Source of the DNA: CAYJBH01 sp964369965
Lineage (GTDB): Bacteria > Bacillota > Clostridia > Oscillospirales > Ruminococcaceae
Length of the DNA stretch: 27,319 bases
NCBI GenBank assembly: GCA_964369965.1
Contig: CAYJGF010000027.1
Location: 1-27,319 of the forward strand
Reading direction: 5' to 3'
The stretch's first letter is position 1; every line of letters begins with the position of its first letter. Of the stretch, positions 16,172-22,784 are shown one piece after another. A program made the position numbers and the translations under genes. The notes under the pieces were generated by a model that did no database searches, was not told the DNA's origin, and saw nothing but the letters and a program-made list of their open reading frames with translations.

Positions 16172-17239
16172 TTATAAAAAACTTATCTGTGAGTTGTCGG
16201 CAGGCGTGCCTGCAGGTTGAGGCGGTTTAAAACCGAGGTGATAATATGCCGCCACCGTCACAATGCGACCCCTCGGGGTTCGAGACAAAAAGCCTTGTTG
16301 CATGAGATACGGCTCACACACGTCCTCGAGGGTGACCGCCTCCTCCCCGAGTGCCGCCGCAAGGGTATCGAGACCGACCGGTCCGCCGTCGTAAATCTCA
16401 ATGATCGCTCGCAATAGGTTGCGGTCAAGTCGGTCAAGACCACCCTCATCTATTTCAAGACGGCGAAAGGCATCCTCCACCGCCTTTTTGTCTATCCTAC
16501 CCTCGCCCAGAACATCGGCAAAGTCCCGAACACGGCGAAGTAGTCGGTTGGCGACACGTGGCGTCCCCCTCGCCGCGACCGATAGGGTGCTCGCCCCCTC
16601 GGCATCGCAGGGTATGCCGAGTATGCCGGAGGAGCGGCGTATAATCTCGGCGATCTCACTGCGGTCATACAAATCCAGTTTTAACAATACACCGAAACGA
16701 TCGCGGAGTGGTCCCGTCATCTGCCCTGCACGCGTCGTCGCGCCGACCAGCGTGAACTTAGGCAGATTAATGCGTATCGACTGTGCCGACGGACCTTTGC
16801 CGATTATTATATCCAGTGCAAAGTCCTCGAGTGCCGGATACAAAACCTCCTCCACCTGACGGGACAGGCGATGTATCTCGTCGATAAAGAGGACGTCCCC
16901 CTCCTGTAGGTTGGTGAGCAGGGCGGCGAGATCCCCTGCCTTTTCGATGGCAGGTCCGCTCGTTATGCGTATCTGCACCCCCATCTCGGCGGCGATGATG
17001 CCGGCAAGGGTCGTCTTGCCAAGCCCCGGTGGACCGTATAAAAGTATGTGGTCAAGTGGTTCTTCACGCTTTTTTGCGGCGGCGATATAGACCGAGAGGT
17101 TCTCCTTTATCTTGCTCTGCCCGATATACTCTTTGAGCGTTTTCGGGCGAAGAGAGCCATCGGAGTCCATGTCTTCGACGATAGGTTCGGGGGAGAGCAG
17201 TCGCAAATCCTCGTTTTGTTCAAACATATTAATGATCAT
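16172..17239 (-). CDS. ruvB: Holliday junction branch-migration ATPase RuvB
   Basis: RuvB is the hexameric AAA+ motor that drives branch migration with RuvA. The 355-residue product has Walker A GPPGLGKTT (69-77), Walker B FIDEIHRL (118-125), sensor 1 in TLVGATTRAG, the arginine-finger region GPLRDRFG and a C-terminal winged helix (GLDTLAAALGE; LSRTPRGR). Two starts are possible: ATG 17239 sits directly against AAAGGA, whereas ATG 17227 (MFEQNEDLR) is 12 nt from it. The first is listed; the second is equally plausible. It is separated from ruvA by 114 bp carrying two hairpins. Confidence 0.96.
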   Translation of the reverse strand: MIINMFEQNEDLRLLSPEPIVEDMDSDGSLRPKTLKEYIGQSKIKENLSVYIAAAKKREEPLDHILLYGPPGLGKTTLAGIIAAEMGVQIRITSGPAIEKAGDLAALLTNLQEGDVLFIDEIHRLSRQVEEVLYPALEDFALDIIIGKGPSAQSIRINLPKFTLVGATTRAGQMTGPLRDRFGVLLKLDLYDRSEIAEIIRRSSGILGIPCDAEGASTLSVAARGTPRVANRLLRRVRDFADVLGEGRIDKKAVEDAFRRLEIDEGGLDRLDRNLLRAIIEIYDGGPVGLDTLAAALGEEAVTLEDVCEPYLMQQGFLSRTPRGRIVTVAAYYHLGFKPPQPAGTPADNSQISFL

Positions 17240-17262
17240 TCCTTTCTCGATGTTTTTTCCGG

Positions 17263-17304
17263 TTTCGCCACATGGTGGCGAAATTCAAACGCATTTTGTT
17301 TGAA
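17263..17304. repeat. Tandem hairpins in the ruvA-ruvB spacer
   Basis: TTTCGCCAC (17263-17271) pairs with GTGGCGAAA (17275-17283) over a 3-nt loop. Immediately after, TTCAAAC (17284-17290) pairs with GTTTGAA (17298-17304). There is no proper T-run on the minus strand, so this is not a classical terminator. It could be an intergenic palindromic repeat or an RNA processing/stability signal between ruvA and ruvB. Confidence 0.6.
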
Positions 17305-17353
17305 AAGGAACAAAACTCAGAAGTATAAAAATTTATTTTTAAACATAATCCTT

Positions 17354-17941
17354 TTATCTGCTAAAGCGTTTAAGTGCCGATTTTATGATCTCCTCCACCG
17401 ACATGCTGTCGTCGACACCACTTATCGCCTGCGCCGCCTCACTGCGGCTGTAACCGAGCGAGACCAATGCCGCGAGCGCCTGAGACTGACCGCCGGTCGA
17501 TAATGCAGGGACGGGGGAGGAAATATCGCCGCCGATATCCATATGGGTCGCCTTGTCTTTAAGCTCCAACACTATACGCTGTGCCAGTTTCGGACCGACA
17601 CCGTTTGCGGCGGTGAAAGCCTTGTGGTCGGCGGCGGCGATGGCGAGGGTTATGCTCGCCGGTGAGAGCGCGTTGAGTATCGCTATGCCGACCTTGGGTC
17701 CCACGCCGGAGACGGAGATAAGCATGGTGAAAACTTTTTGCTGTGCCTCGTCCTCAAAGCCGAACAGCTCCAGTGCGTCCTCCTTGACGTTGAGGTAGGT
17801 GAAAACGGTCGCCTCCTCCCCGAGTCTAAGCCCTGCCACCGCGCCGGACGGCATCATCATCTTATAGCCGACACCGCCACAGACTATTATGGCATCGTCG
17901 ACACCGCGTCCGGCTATTCTGCCGGATAAAGAGTGTATCAT
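17354..17941 (-). CDS. ruvA: Holliday junction DNA helicase subunit RuvA
   Basis: RuvA binds four-way junctions as a tetramer and loads RuvB. The 195-residue product starts MIHSLSGRIAGRG, the conserved N terminus of the OB-fold domain. It carries helix-hairpin-helix motifs (LISVSGVGPKVGIAILNAL; AAANGVGPKLAQRIVLELKDK) and a C-terminal RuvB-binding three-helix domain (ALAALVSLGYSRSEAAQAI). A start further upstream in the same frame would overlap ruvC and add 31 residues unlike the family; GGGGATACAG before the ATG at 17941 supports the shorter form. It is 13 bp after ruvC. Confidence 0.96.
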   Translation of the reverse strand: MIHSLSGRIAGRGVDDAIIVCGGVGYKMMMPSGAVAGLRLGEEATVFTYLNVKEDALELFGFEDEAQQKVFTMLISVSGVGPKVGIAILNALSPASITLAIAAADHKAFTAANGVGPKLAQRIVLELKDKATHMDIGGDISSPVPALSTGGQSQALAALVSLGYSRSEAAQAISGVDDSMSVEEIIKSALKRFSR

Positions 17942-17954
17942 CTGTATCCCCTTT

Positions 17955-18452
17955 TTATACTTCGGTAAGCTGTCTTGCCGTGCCCCTTGCACTGTTGCCG
18001 TGGCAGACGGCGATGGCGACCGCGTCGGCGACATCGTCCGGTTTTGGCACAGCGCGCAGATTTAGCATAATTCGCGTCATCTCCTGCACCTGATTTTTGG
18101 TCGCCTTGCCGTATCCGGTGACCGCTGACTTGACCTGCAACGGAGTGTACTCATAGATCGGTATGTTTTTAAGCTTTGCGGCGAGCAGGATGACACCGCG
18201 CGCCTCGGCGACGAAAATCGCCGTCTTGTGATTGGTGGCGAAAAACAGCTCCTCCACCGCCATGCAGTCCGGTTTAAAGCGGTCGATAAGTTCACTAAGG
18301 TCACGAAACACCACCGACAGCCGGTCGGAAAATCGCATGTCCGCCGAGGTGGTGACAGCACCGCAACTTTGCAGTGAAAAGGTGTTGCCGTCATAGTCCA
18401 CCACAGCCGTGCCGACAATAGCATAGCCGGGGTCGATACCGAGTATACGCAC
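17955..18452 (-). CDS. ruvC: Crossover junction endodeoxyribonuclease RuvC
   Basis: RuvC resolves Holliday junctions by paired nicking. The 165-residue product begins MRILGIDPGYAIVG, giving the first catalytic Asp (Asp7). The second acid is in CMAVEELFFATNHKTA, and the C-terminal acidic pair is in KPDDVADAVAIAVCH. The start is GTG at 18452 with GGAG 4 nt upstream. It is the first gene of the long minus-strand block and is preceded by a strong sigma-A promoter. Its upstream region is separated from rpsB by the inserted IS element. Confidence 0.96.
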   Translation of the reverse strand: MRILGIDPGYAIVGTAVVDYDGNTFSLQSCGAVTTSADMRFSDRLSVVFRDLSELIDRFKPDCMAVEELFFATNHKTAIFVAEARGVILLAAKLKNIPIYEYTPLQVKSAVTGYGKATKNQVQEMTRIMLNLRAVPKPDDVADAVAIAVCHGNSARGTARQLTEV

Positions 18453-18493
18453 AAATCTCCTTAAAAATTTTACTTAACACTGTAATTAGAGTC

Positions 18494-18522
18494 ATTATAA
18501 CATATCGAGGGATATTTTGCAA
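18494..18522 (-). promoter_or_regulatory. Sigma-A promoter of the ruvC operon
   Basis: On the minus strand TTGCAA (18522-18517) and TATAAT (18499-18494) are separated by exactly 17 bp. Transcription would start near 18487, about 35 nt before the ruvC GTG. The IS30-family left end lies 49 bp upstream of the -35, so the promoter core is intact. Confidence 0.82.
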
Positions 18523-18570
18523 ATAAGAAAATAAAAAAACAACCGACAGCGGTGTGTTACTACAAATAAC

Positions 18571-18597
18571 GTAAATTCCCAAAGTAAGTTCCACAGT
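18571..18597 (+). repeat. IS terminal inverted repeat, transposase-distal end
   Basis: Begins GTAAATTCCCAAAGTAAG and continues TTCCACAGT. It is the exact reverse complement of 20047-20073 over 27 bp. The next base on either side does not match. Confidence 0.9.
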
Positions 18598-18703
18598 AGG
18601 AAAGGAGTGGAAATAACAGAGGGAAATGGTAGACGTAAGTATGAGAAAAGCGGGTGAAAACAAGAAAAGCAGACAAAAAAAGGAAGAAGAACGCATAGCA
18701 AAC

Positions 18704-18722
18704 AAGCCCGAAAAACGGGCTT
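18704..18722 (-). terminator. Hairpin downstream of the IS transposase gene
   Basis: AAGCCCG (18704-18710) pairs with CGGGCTT (18716-18722) over a short A-rich loop, about 45 bp after the transposase stop. The following T-run is poor on both strands, so termination strength is uncertain. It could also shield the element from outside transcription. Confidence 0.45.
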
Positions 18723-18765
18723 TCCAAAGTAAATTCCACTCAGGCGGAAGTTAGAATGGGAAAAA

Positions 18766-19968
18766 TTAGAGCTTTAAAAGCAGAGGTGACTGCACAACAT
18801 TAGCCGGGTCAATATAAGAAATCCCCAGGGTCAAGGCAAGCTGTTCACCATATGTAAAAGAAAACAATTCATAAGGAGATTTGCCATTGAATAAATTTCT
18901 TTTAACCGAATTAACATGAGAAAAAATCAAATTGACCGTGTCTTGATTGAAATGATCAAAAGAAGAACCTTTAGGTACGATGTCACGAAAAAGAGTATGG
19001 TTTTTCTCTATGTGAGCTTTTTGAGATGATTGATGTGGGTCACAAAAAAACAAAAAAGATTCTTGTTGATTTGAAATATCATTTTCAATAGCGAAAACAT
19101 TGCTGAATTCACCGCCGTTATCGGTTAAAATTAAAGGAAATATTTTTCCGAAACTTAAGCCCATGTCAGTAAGTGTTGACTTCAAATAGGATATTTGCTT
19201 TGTTACCTGATCACTGTTGTTGCCCTCCAACAGCAAACCAACCATAAAGTTGCAAAAGTTAAAATGCAATGTCATAATGGTTTTTCCGCCAATCCTGCCA
19301 ATAACTGTATCCATCTCAACCCAAGATGCAATATTGAATTCATCAATATGCTGTAGGAAATCGGTGTAGGTTCTACCAACCCTTAGACGTTTAGGGACGT
19401 ATTCTTGCGGTTTGACTTTACGAGGCTTAAATTTTACAGCACGAGGTAAGTCCAAACGATTAAAAGAATAGTATCCCTTTTGAGCATGACGGTAAACGGT
19501 TGATTTCGAGATGTCAAGTTTGTTAGTTTCGATAATGTGAAATAGATGTTGCCCTTTTTTAACATTTTCAGTAAGCACACGGTCAATTTCATAAAAACTT
19601 TCTTTGTTTAATGGAACACCTTCGCGAGCCTCGACCAATAACTGCTCATATTGCTTTTGTGCGATCTTACCAACATAGAATTGCTTTTGGCATGAGCAAC
19701 GGTGTGTCTTGCGTTTGCATGGATTACAAACAAAGGAGGCTTTCATGTGTGTAGGGCAAACCACCGGGAGGATATCTTTTCCATTTCTGTCATACCTTTG
19801 CATCGGAAGTTCACGGTGTGCAATATGTTTTTTTACCTCTTTTGAAATAGTGGTCGGATCTTTCCCTAAATGTTTCCCGATTGCCTTGAATGTCATCCCT
19901 CGATTTAGACATTCCTGTATTTCGATTCTTTGCTCAAGGGTTAAGTGCTTGTTTTTTAAGTCTGACAT
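18766..19968 (-). CDS. IS30-family transposase
   Basis: DDE transposase of 400 residues. An N-terminal helix-turn-helix (LTLEQRIEIQECLNRGMTFKAIGKHL, residues 9-34) binds the terminal repeats. A Cys-rich segment (Cys71, Cys81, Cys84, Cys91, Cys93) may bind zinc. The catalytic triad reads Asp220 (EMDTVIG), Asp283 (LTDNGGEF) and Glu321 (AHIEKNH), as in IS30 integrase cores. The ATG at 19968 has TAGGAG 8 nt upstream and matches the family N terminus; a start at 20010 would add 14 unlikely residues. Codon and base usage is more AT-rich than the neighbours, consistent with recent acquisition. No frameshift or stop is present, so the element may be active. Confidence 0.94.
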   Translation of the reverse strand: MSDLKNKHLTLEQRIEIQECLNRGMTFKAIGKHLGKDPTTISKEVKKHIAHRELPMQRYDRNGKDILPVVCPTHMKASFVCNPCKRKTHRCSCQKQFYVGKIAQKQYEQLLVEAREGVPLNKESFYEIDRVLTENVKKGQHLFHIIETNKLDISKSTVYRHAQKGYYSFNRLDLPRAVKFKPRKVKPQEYVPKRLRVGRTYTDFLQHIDEFNIASWVEMDTVIGRIGGKTIMTLHFNFCNFMVGLLLEGNNSDQVTKQISYLKSTLTDMGLSFGKIFPLILTDNGGEFSNVFAIENDISNQQESFLFFCDPHQSSQKAHIEKNHTLFRDIVPKGSSFDHFNQDTVNLIFSHVNSVKRNLFNGKSPYELFSFTYGEQLALTLGISYIDPANVVQSPLLLKL

Positions 19969-20046
19969 TTCGTATTCTCCTATCAAATTTCCCAGACTAA
20001 ATTCTACCATCTTTTTCTTCCCACACTAAATTCCACCCAAAATTCC

Positions 20047-20073
20047 ACTGTGGAACTTACTTTGGGAATTTAC
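20047..20073 (-). repeat. IS terminal inverted repeat, transposase-proximal end
   Basis: Exact 27-bp reverse complement of 18571-18597. The inner edge forms the small palindrome CCACTGTGG. The rpsB -35 begins 27 bp beyond it. Confidence 0.9.
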
Positions 20074-20099
20074 CCTCCAAAAAAATATGGTAAAAACAC

Positions 20100-20128
20100 T
20101 TGCAAAGATATAGGTTTTGTGTTATAAT
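20100..20128 (+). promoter_or_regulatory. Sigma-A promoter of rpsB-tsf
   Basis: TTGCAA (20100-20105) and TATAAT (20123-20128) are 17 bp apart. The transcript would start near 20135, giving a leader of about 130 nt before rpsB. Confidence 0.82.
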
Positions 20129-20134
20129 TTCAAG

Positions 20135-20266
20135 GTATCTCATGCTCTAATTATTTTTGGGGCTGGTTTACCGCGGTCAAATGCCGCAAATTCACAGATA
20201 TGCCGTTCTTTTTGTGTCGTAAAGTGCGACCCGAGGCATATCGAGGGACAACGAAAGGAAGAAAAA
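20135..20266 (+). promoter_or_regulatory. Structured rpsB leader (possible S2 autoregulatory element)
   Basis: The leader between the promoter and the rpsB ATG contains a closing stem ATATGCC (20198-20204) with GGCATAT (20235-20241), enclosing a hairpin GTCG/CGAC around 20216-20230. The stem ends about 14 nt before the AAAGGAAG ribosome site. Many rpsB mRNAs are repressed by S2 binding to their leader; that this one is regulated so is inference. Confidence 0.5.
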
Positions 20267-20992
20267 ATGCCACAAATTTCAATGAAGCAACTCTTAGAGG
20301 CTGGTGTCCACTTCGGACATCAAACACGTCGCTGGAATCCGAAGATGAAAAGGTACATCTTTGGTGCGCGCAACGGTATCTACATCGTCGACCTGTCCAA
20401 GACGGTCAAACTGCTGGAGACAGCTCTCGGCTTTATCCGTGACACCGCCGCAGACGGTGGTGAAATACTCTTTGTCGGCACCAAAAAGCAAGCCGGCGAC
20501 AGCATCCGTGAGGAGGCAGAGCGTTGCGGTATGCACTTTGTCAACGCACGTTGGCTGGGCGGTATGTTGACCAACTTTAGGACCATCCGTCACCGTATCG
20601 ACCGTTTAGAGCAACTTCGCCGTATGGAGAGCGAGGGCACATTTGAGCTGTTGCCGAAAAAAGAGGTCATTAAACTGCAACTTGAGATAGACAAACTCGA
20701 GAAGTTCCTCGGCGGTGTTAAAAATATGAATCGTCTGCCGGCGGCACTGTTTATAGTTGACAGCAAAAAAGAGCACATCGCTGTAGCGGAGGCTCGCAAG
20801 CTGAACATCCCGATTGTTGCAATTGTCGACACCAACTGTGATCCGGACGAGATTGACTATGTCATCCCGGGCAACGATGATGCTATTCGTGCCGTCAAGC
20901 TCATTTCCGGTGCTGTAGCGGACTCGATTATCGAGGGTCGAGGCGGCTCGGTCGAGGCGGACGACGAGGACGAGACAAACGAGGACGCATAA
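20267..20992 (+). CDS. rpsB: 30S ribosomal protein S2
   Basis: S2 is a late-binding protein of the small subunit. The 241-residue product begins MPQISMKQLLEAGVHFGHQTRRWNPKMKRYIF, of which AGVHFGHQTRRWNPKM is the S2 signature. It contains FVGTKKQA, RWLGGMLTNFRTIR and the second signature PIVAIVDTNCDPDEIDYVIPGNDDA, then an acidic tail. An in-frame start at 20117 would add 50 residues that resemble leader sequence rather than S2, so the ATG at 20267 with AAAGGAAG upstream is chosen. It is followed 28 bp later by tsf, as in most bacteria. Confidence 0.98.
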   Translation: MPQISMKQLLEAGVHFGHQTRRWNPKMKRYIFGARNGIYIVDLSKTVKLLETALGFIRDTAADGGEILFVGTKKQAGDSIREEAERCGMHFVNARWLGGMLTNFRTIRHRIDRLEQLRRMESEGTFELLPKKEVIKLQLEIDKLEKFLGGVKNMNRLPAALFIVDSKKEHIAVAEARKLNIPIVAIVDTNCDPDEIDYVIPGNDDAIRAVKLISGAVADSIIEGRGGSVEADDEDETNEDA

Positions 20993-21020
20993 TTATATTA
21001 TAGAAAGGGATGTAAATATT

Positions 21021-21932
21021 ATGGCAAATTTTACGGCACAGGATGTAAAGGAACTGCGTGAGCGTACCGGTTGCGGTATGATGGATTGCAAAAAGGCACT
21101 TATAGAGGCAGACGGCGACATGGAAAAGGCGATGGATAACCTACGTGAAAAAGGTCTCGCCGCCGCCGCTAAAAAGGCAAACAGAATTGCCGCCGAGGGC
21201 ATGGTTTTCGCCTGCTCCGACATAGATAATAAAATAGGCGTCATTATTGAGGTCAACAGTGAGACCGACTTTGTCGCCAAAAACGAGAGCTTTCGCACCT
21301 TTGTTGCGGACCTTGCCGGTGTAGTCGCGGCACAAAACCCTGCCGATGTCGACGCATTGATGGGCATGAAGATGGGCGACGAGACGGTCGAGTTCGCATT
21401 GCAAGAGAAGATTTTGGTCATCGGCGAGAATATGAAAATCCGCCGTTTTGAGCGCTTTGAGGGCGCGAGTGTCTCCTACATTCACGGCGGTGGCACACAT
21501 GCGGTGTTGGTCGGATTTAAGACGAGTGACACGGTCGCTAAAAATGCCGAGTTTGAGGCGTTCGGTCGTGACATCGCTATGCAGATAGCCGCTGTCAACC
21601 CACAGTATATAAAACCGGACGACGTGCCGAGCGCGGTGCTGGAAAAGGAGAAAGAAATTCTCACAGCGCAGGCTCTTGCCGAGGGCAAACCGCGCGAGAT
21701 CGCCGAGAAGATGGTTGCCGGTCGTATCAAGAAGTACTATAAAGAGTTTTGCTTGTTAGAGCAGGAGTTTGTCAAGGATCCGGACAAAACAATCGCGCAG
21801 TATGTTGCCGACACCGGCAAGGCTTTTGGCGGTGATATCGAGATTGCCTGCTTTGTGCGTTTTGAAAAGGGCGAGGGACTTGAAAAACGTCAGGATAACT
21901 TCGCTGAAGAGGTTATGGGGCAGATTAAATAG
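21021..21932 (+). CDS. tsf: Translation elongation factor Ts
   Basis: EF-Ts recycles EF-Tu-GDP to EF-Tu-GTP. The 303-residue product begins MANFTAQDVKELRERTGCGMMDCKKAL, the family's UBA-like N-terminal domain with the TGCGMMDCKKAL signature. The dimerisation core contains GVIIEVNSETDFVAKNESF, the second signature. Length is typical. AAAGGGATG lies upstream. It is the last gene of the rpsB transcript, ended by a strong terminator at 21947; pyrH and frr, which often follow, are absent. Confidence 0.98.
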   Translation: MANFTAQDVKELRERTGCGMMDCKKALIEADGDMEKAMDNLREKGLAAAAKKANRIAAEGMVFACSDIDNKIGVIIEVNSETDFVAKNESFRTFVADLAGVVAAQNPADVDALMGMKMGDETVEFALQEKILVIGENMKIRRFERFEGASVSYIHGGGTHAVLVGFKTSDTVAKNAEFEAFGRDIAMQIAAVNPQYIKPDDVPSAVLEKEKEILTAQALAEGKPREIAEKMVAGRIKKYYKEFCLLEQEFVKDPDKTIAQYVADTGKAFGGDIEIACFVRFEKGEGLEKRQDNFAEEVMGQIK

Positions 21933-21946
21933 GTTTTTCACAATAC

Positions 21947-21987
21947 AAAACAGTTTTCGCGTATTATAATGCGAAAACTGTTTTTTT
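21947..21987 (+). terminator. Rho-independent terminator after tsf
   Basis: AAACAGTTTTCGC (21948-21960) pairs perfectly with GCGAAAACTGTTT (21971-21983), followed by a T-run to 21987. Confidence 0.92.
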
Positions 21988-22001
21988 ATGTTGACAATAT
22001 A

Positions 22002-22013
22002 TTTATCGATAAA
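22002..22013. promoter_or_regulatory. Palindrome TTTATCGATAAA, putative operator of the DUF2975/HTH operon
   Basis: A perfect 12-bp dyad lies 14 bp upstream of the -35 of the next promoter, inside a very AT-rich stretch. TTGACAATATATTTATC (21991-22007) and AATAAATATATATTGACA (22015-22032) show looser mirror symmetry around it. The operon encodes a small HTH protein, so binding by that protein is a reasonable guess. Confidence 0.45.
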
Positions 22014-22026
22014 CAATAAATATATA

Positions 22027-22055
22027 TTGACATTCAATGTCTAATGTGTTATATT
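22027..22055 (+). promoter_or_regulatory. Sigma-A promoter of the DUF2975/HTH operon
   Basis: TTGACA (22027-22032) and TATATT (22050-22055) are 17 bp apart. The start would be near 22062, about 28 nt before the ATG at 22090, which has AAAAAGGA about 8 nt upstream. Confidence 0.75.
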
Positions 22056-22089
22056 ATCTGTAGACGAAACATCGAAAAAGGATTGCGAC

Positions 22090-22563
22090 ATGGTCGATAA
22101 AAAAGGGGTTTGGGGCGACTCAAAAAGCATGGTACTAAGCAAAATTATTATCATTGTCTTTGGAGTTATCCTGTTTTTTGTGGATTTGAGAGCCTTTTGG
22201 ATTATACGATATCTGCTCACCCTGTCGCCCCCCGGACTTTTCGGTGAGTTTGCGATGGAGTTGTTGATGGCATACCTTTATATATGTAGCGTCCCTGCCT
22301 TTGTCGTGCTCTATCAACTTTTTATGCTTTTAAATCGAATTGCGAGGGGAAATATCTTCACAAGACGCAACATAATCTGTTTTAGGCTGGTGAGTTGGTG
22401 TTGCCTGACGGTCGGCATATTTTCTATACCGTTTATAGCCGTCTGGCCATCCCTTGCCCTTGTCTGCCTTGCCGCCGGTCTTGTTGGATTGATATTGCGA
22501 ATAGTCAAAAACGTGTTTGAGCAGGCGGTTAAAATGAAAGAGGAGCTGGAACTCACTATTTAG
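22090..22563 (+). CDS. DUF2975-type small membrane protein
   Basis: The 157-residue product has four predicted membrane segments (about residues 17-45, 55-80, 100-125, 128-145). The last loop is followed by a short charged tail ending EEL-ELTI. Pattern, length and the gene immediately downstream match the DUF2975 family, whose members are typically encoded next to a small Xre-type HTH protein. The LLMLLNRIARGNIFTRRN-like segment (visible here as LFMLLNRIARGNIFTRRN) is characteristic. Function is unknown; it may sense a membrane signal or hold the regulator at the membrane. It starts a three-gene operon with its own promoter and lies 9 bp before the HTH gene. Confidence 0.8.
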   Translation: MVDKKGVWGDSKSMVLSKIIIIVFGVILFFVDLRAFWIIRYLLTLSPPGLFGEFAMELLMAYLYICSVPAFVVLYQLFMLLNRIARGNIFTRRNIICFRLVSWCCLTVGIFSIPFIAVWPSLALVCLAAGLVGLILRIVKNVFEQAVKMKEELELTI

Positions 22564-22572
22564 GGGGGATTT

Positions 22573-22782
22573 ATGCCGATAATAATTAATCTCGATGTAA
22601 TCATGGCACAGCGCAAGATCGGTGCCGGCGATTTAGCGCAGAGGATAGACATCACCCCTGCGAACCTCTCAATATTAAAAAACCAAAAGGCAAAGGCAAT
22701 CCGCTTTTCCACCTTGGAGGCGATCTGTCGGGCACTTGATTGTCAACCGGGCGATATTTTAGAGTATAAAGGAGATGATTGA
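22573..22782 (+). CDS. Small Xre/Cro-type HTH transcriptional regulator (YozG-like)
   Basis: The 69-residue product is almost entirely one helix-turn-helix domain. The segment from KIGAGDLAQRIDITPANLSILK (about 15-36) holds the turn and recognition helix, and FSTLEAICRALDCQPGDIL (45-63) is the typical closing helix pair of this family. It is the usual partner of DUF2975 proteins and probably controls its own operon; the TTTATCGATAAA dyad upstream is a candidate site. It has no effector domain, so any signal must come from a partner. GGGGG ahead of the ATG is the ribosome site. Confidence 0.85.
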   Translation: MPIIINLDVIMAQRKIGAGDLAQRIDITPANLSILKNQKAKAIRFSTLEAICRALDCQPGDILEYKGDD

Positions 22783-22784
22783 CC

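Larger units (their letters stand above)
18571..20073. mobile_element. IS30-family insertion sequence, complete
   Basis: The element is bounded by perfect 27-bp inverted repeats (18571-18597 and 20047-20073) and contains one intact transposase gene, total about 1.5 kb. It is AT-richer than its neighbours. Extra copies of the terminal core lie inside the ends: CCAAAGTAAATTCCACT at 18724-18740, CTAAATTCCAC at 20026-20036 and a further TAAATTC near 19998; these could be subterminal transposase sites. No obvious target duplication flanks it. It sits in the divergent ruvC/rpsB intergenic region. Confidence 0.9.

Noticed and set aside
17942..18034. Upstream extension of ruvA by 31 codons
   Set aside because: It overlaps the end of ruvC, is unlike RuvA N termini and lacks a ribosome site; the conserved MIHSLSGRI begins at 17941.
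18391..18705. 104-codon minus-strand frame across the IS left end
   Set aside because: It crosses the IS boundary and the ruvC promoter, and is made of AT-rich hydrophobic codons; no ribosome site or homology is apparent.
18541..20090. Target-site duplication for the IS
   Set aside because: Bases outside the 27-bp ends (AAC on the left, CCT on the right) do not match, so none is reported.
20117..20266. Upstream extension of rpsB by 50 codons
   Set aside because: It begins at about the -10 box and covers the structured leader; S2 proteins begin at the downstream ATG.
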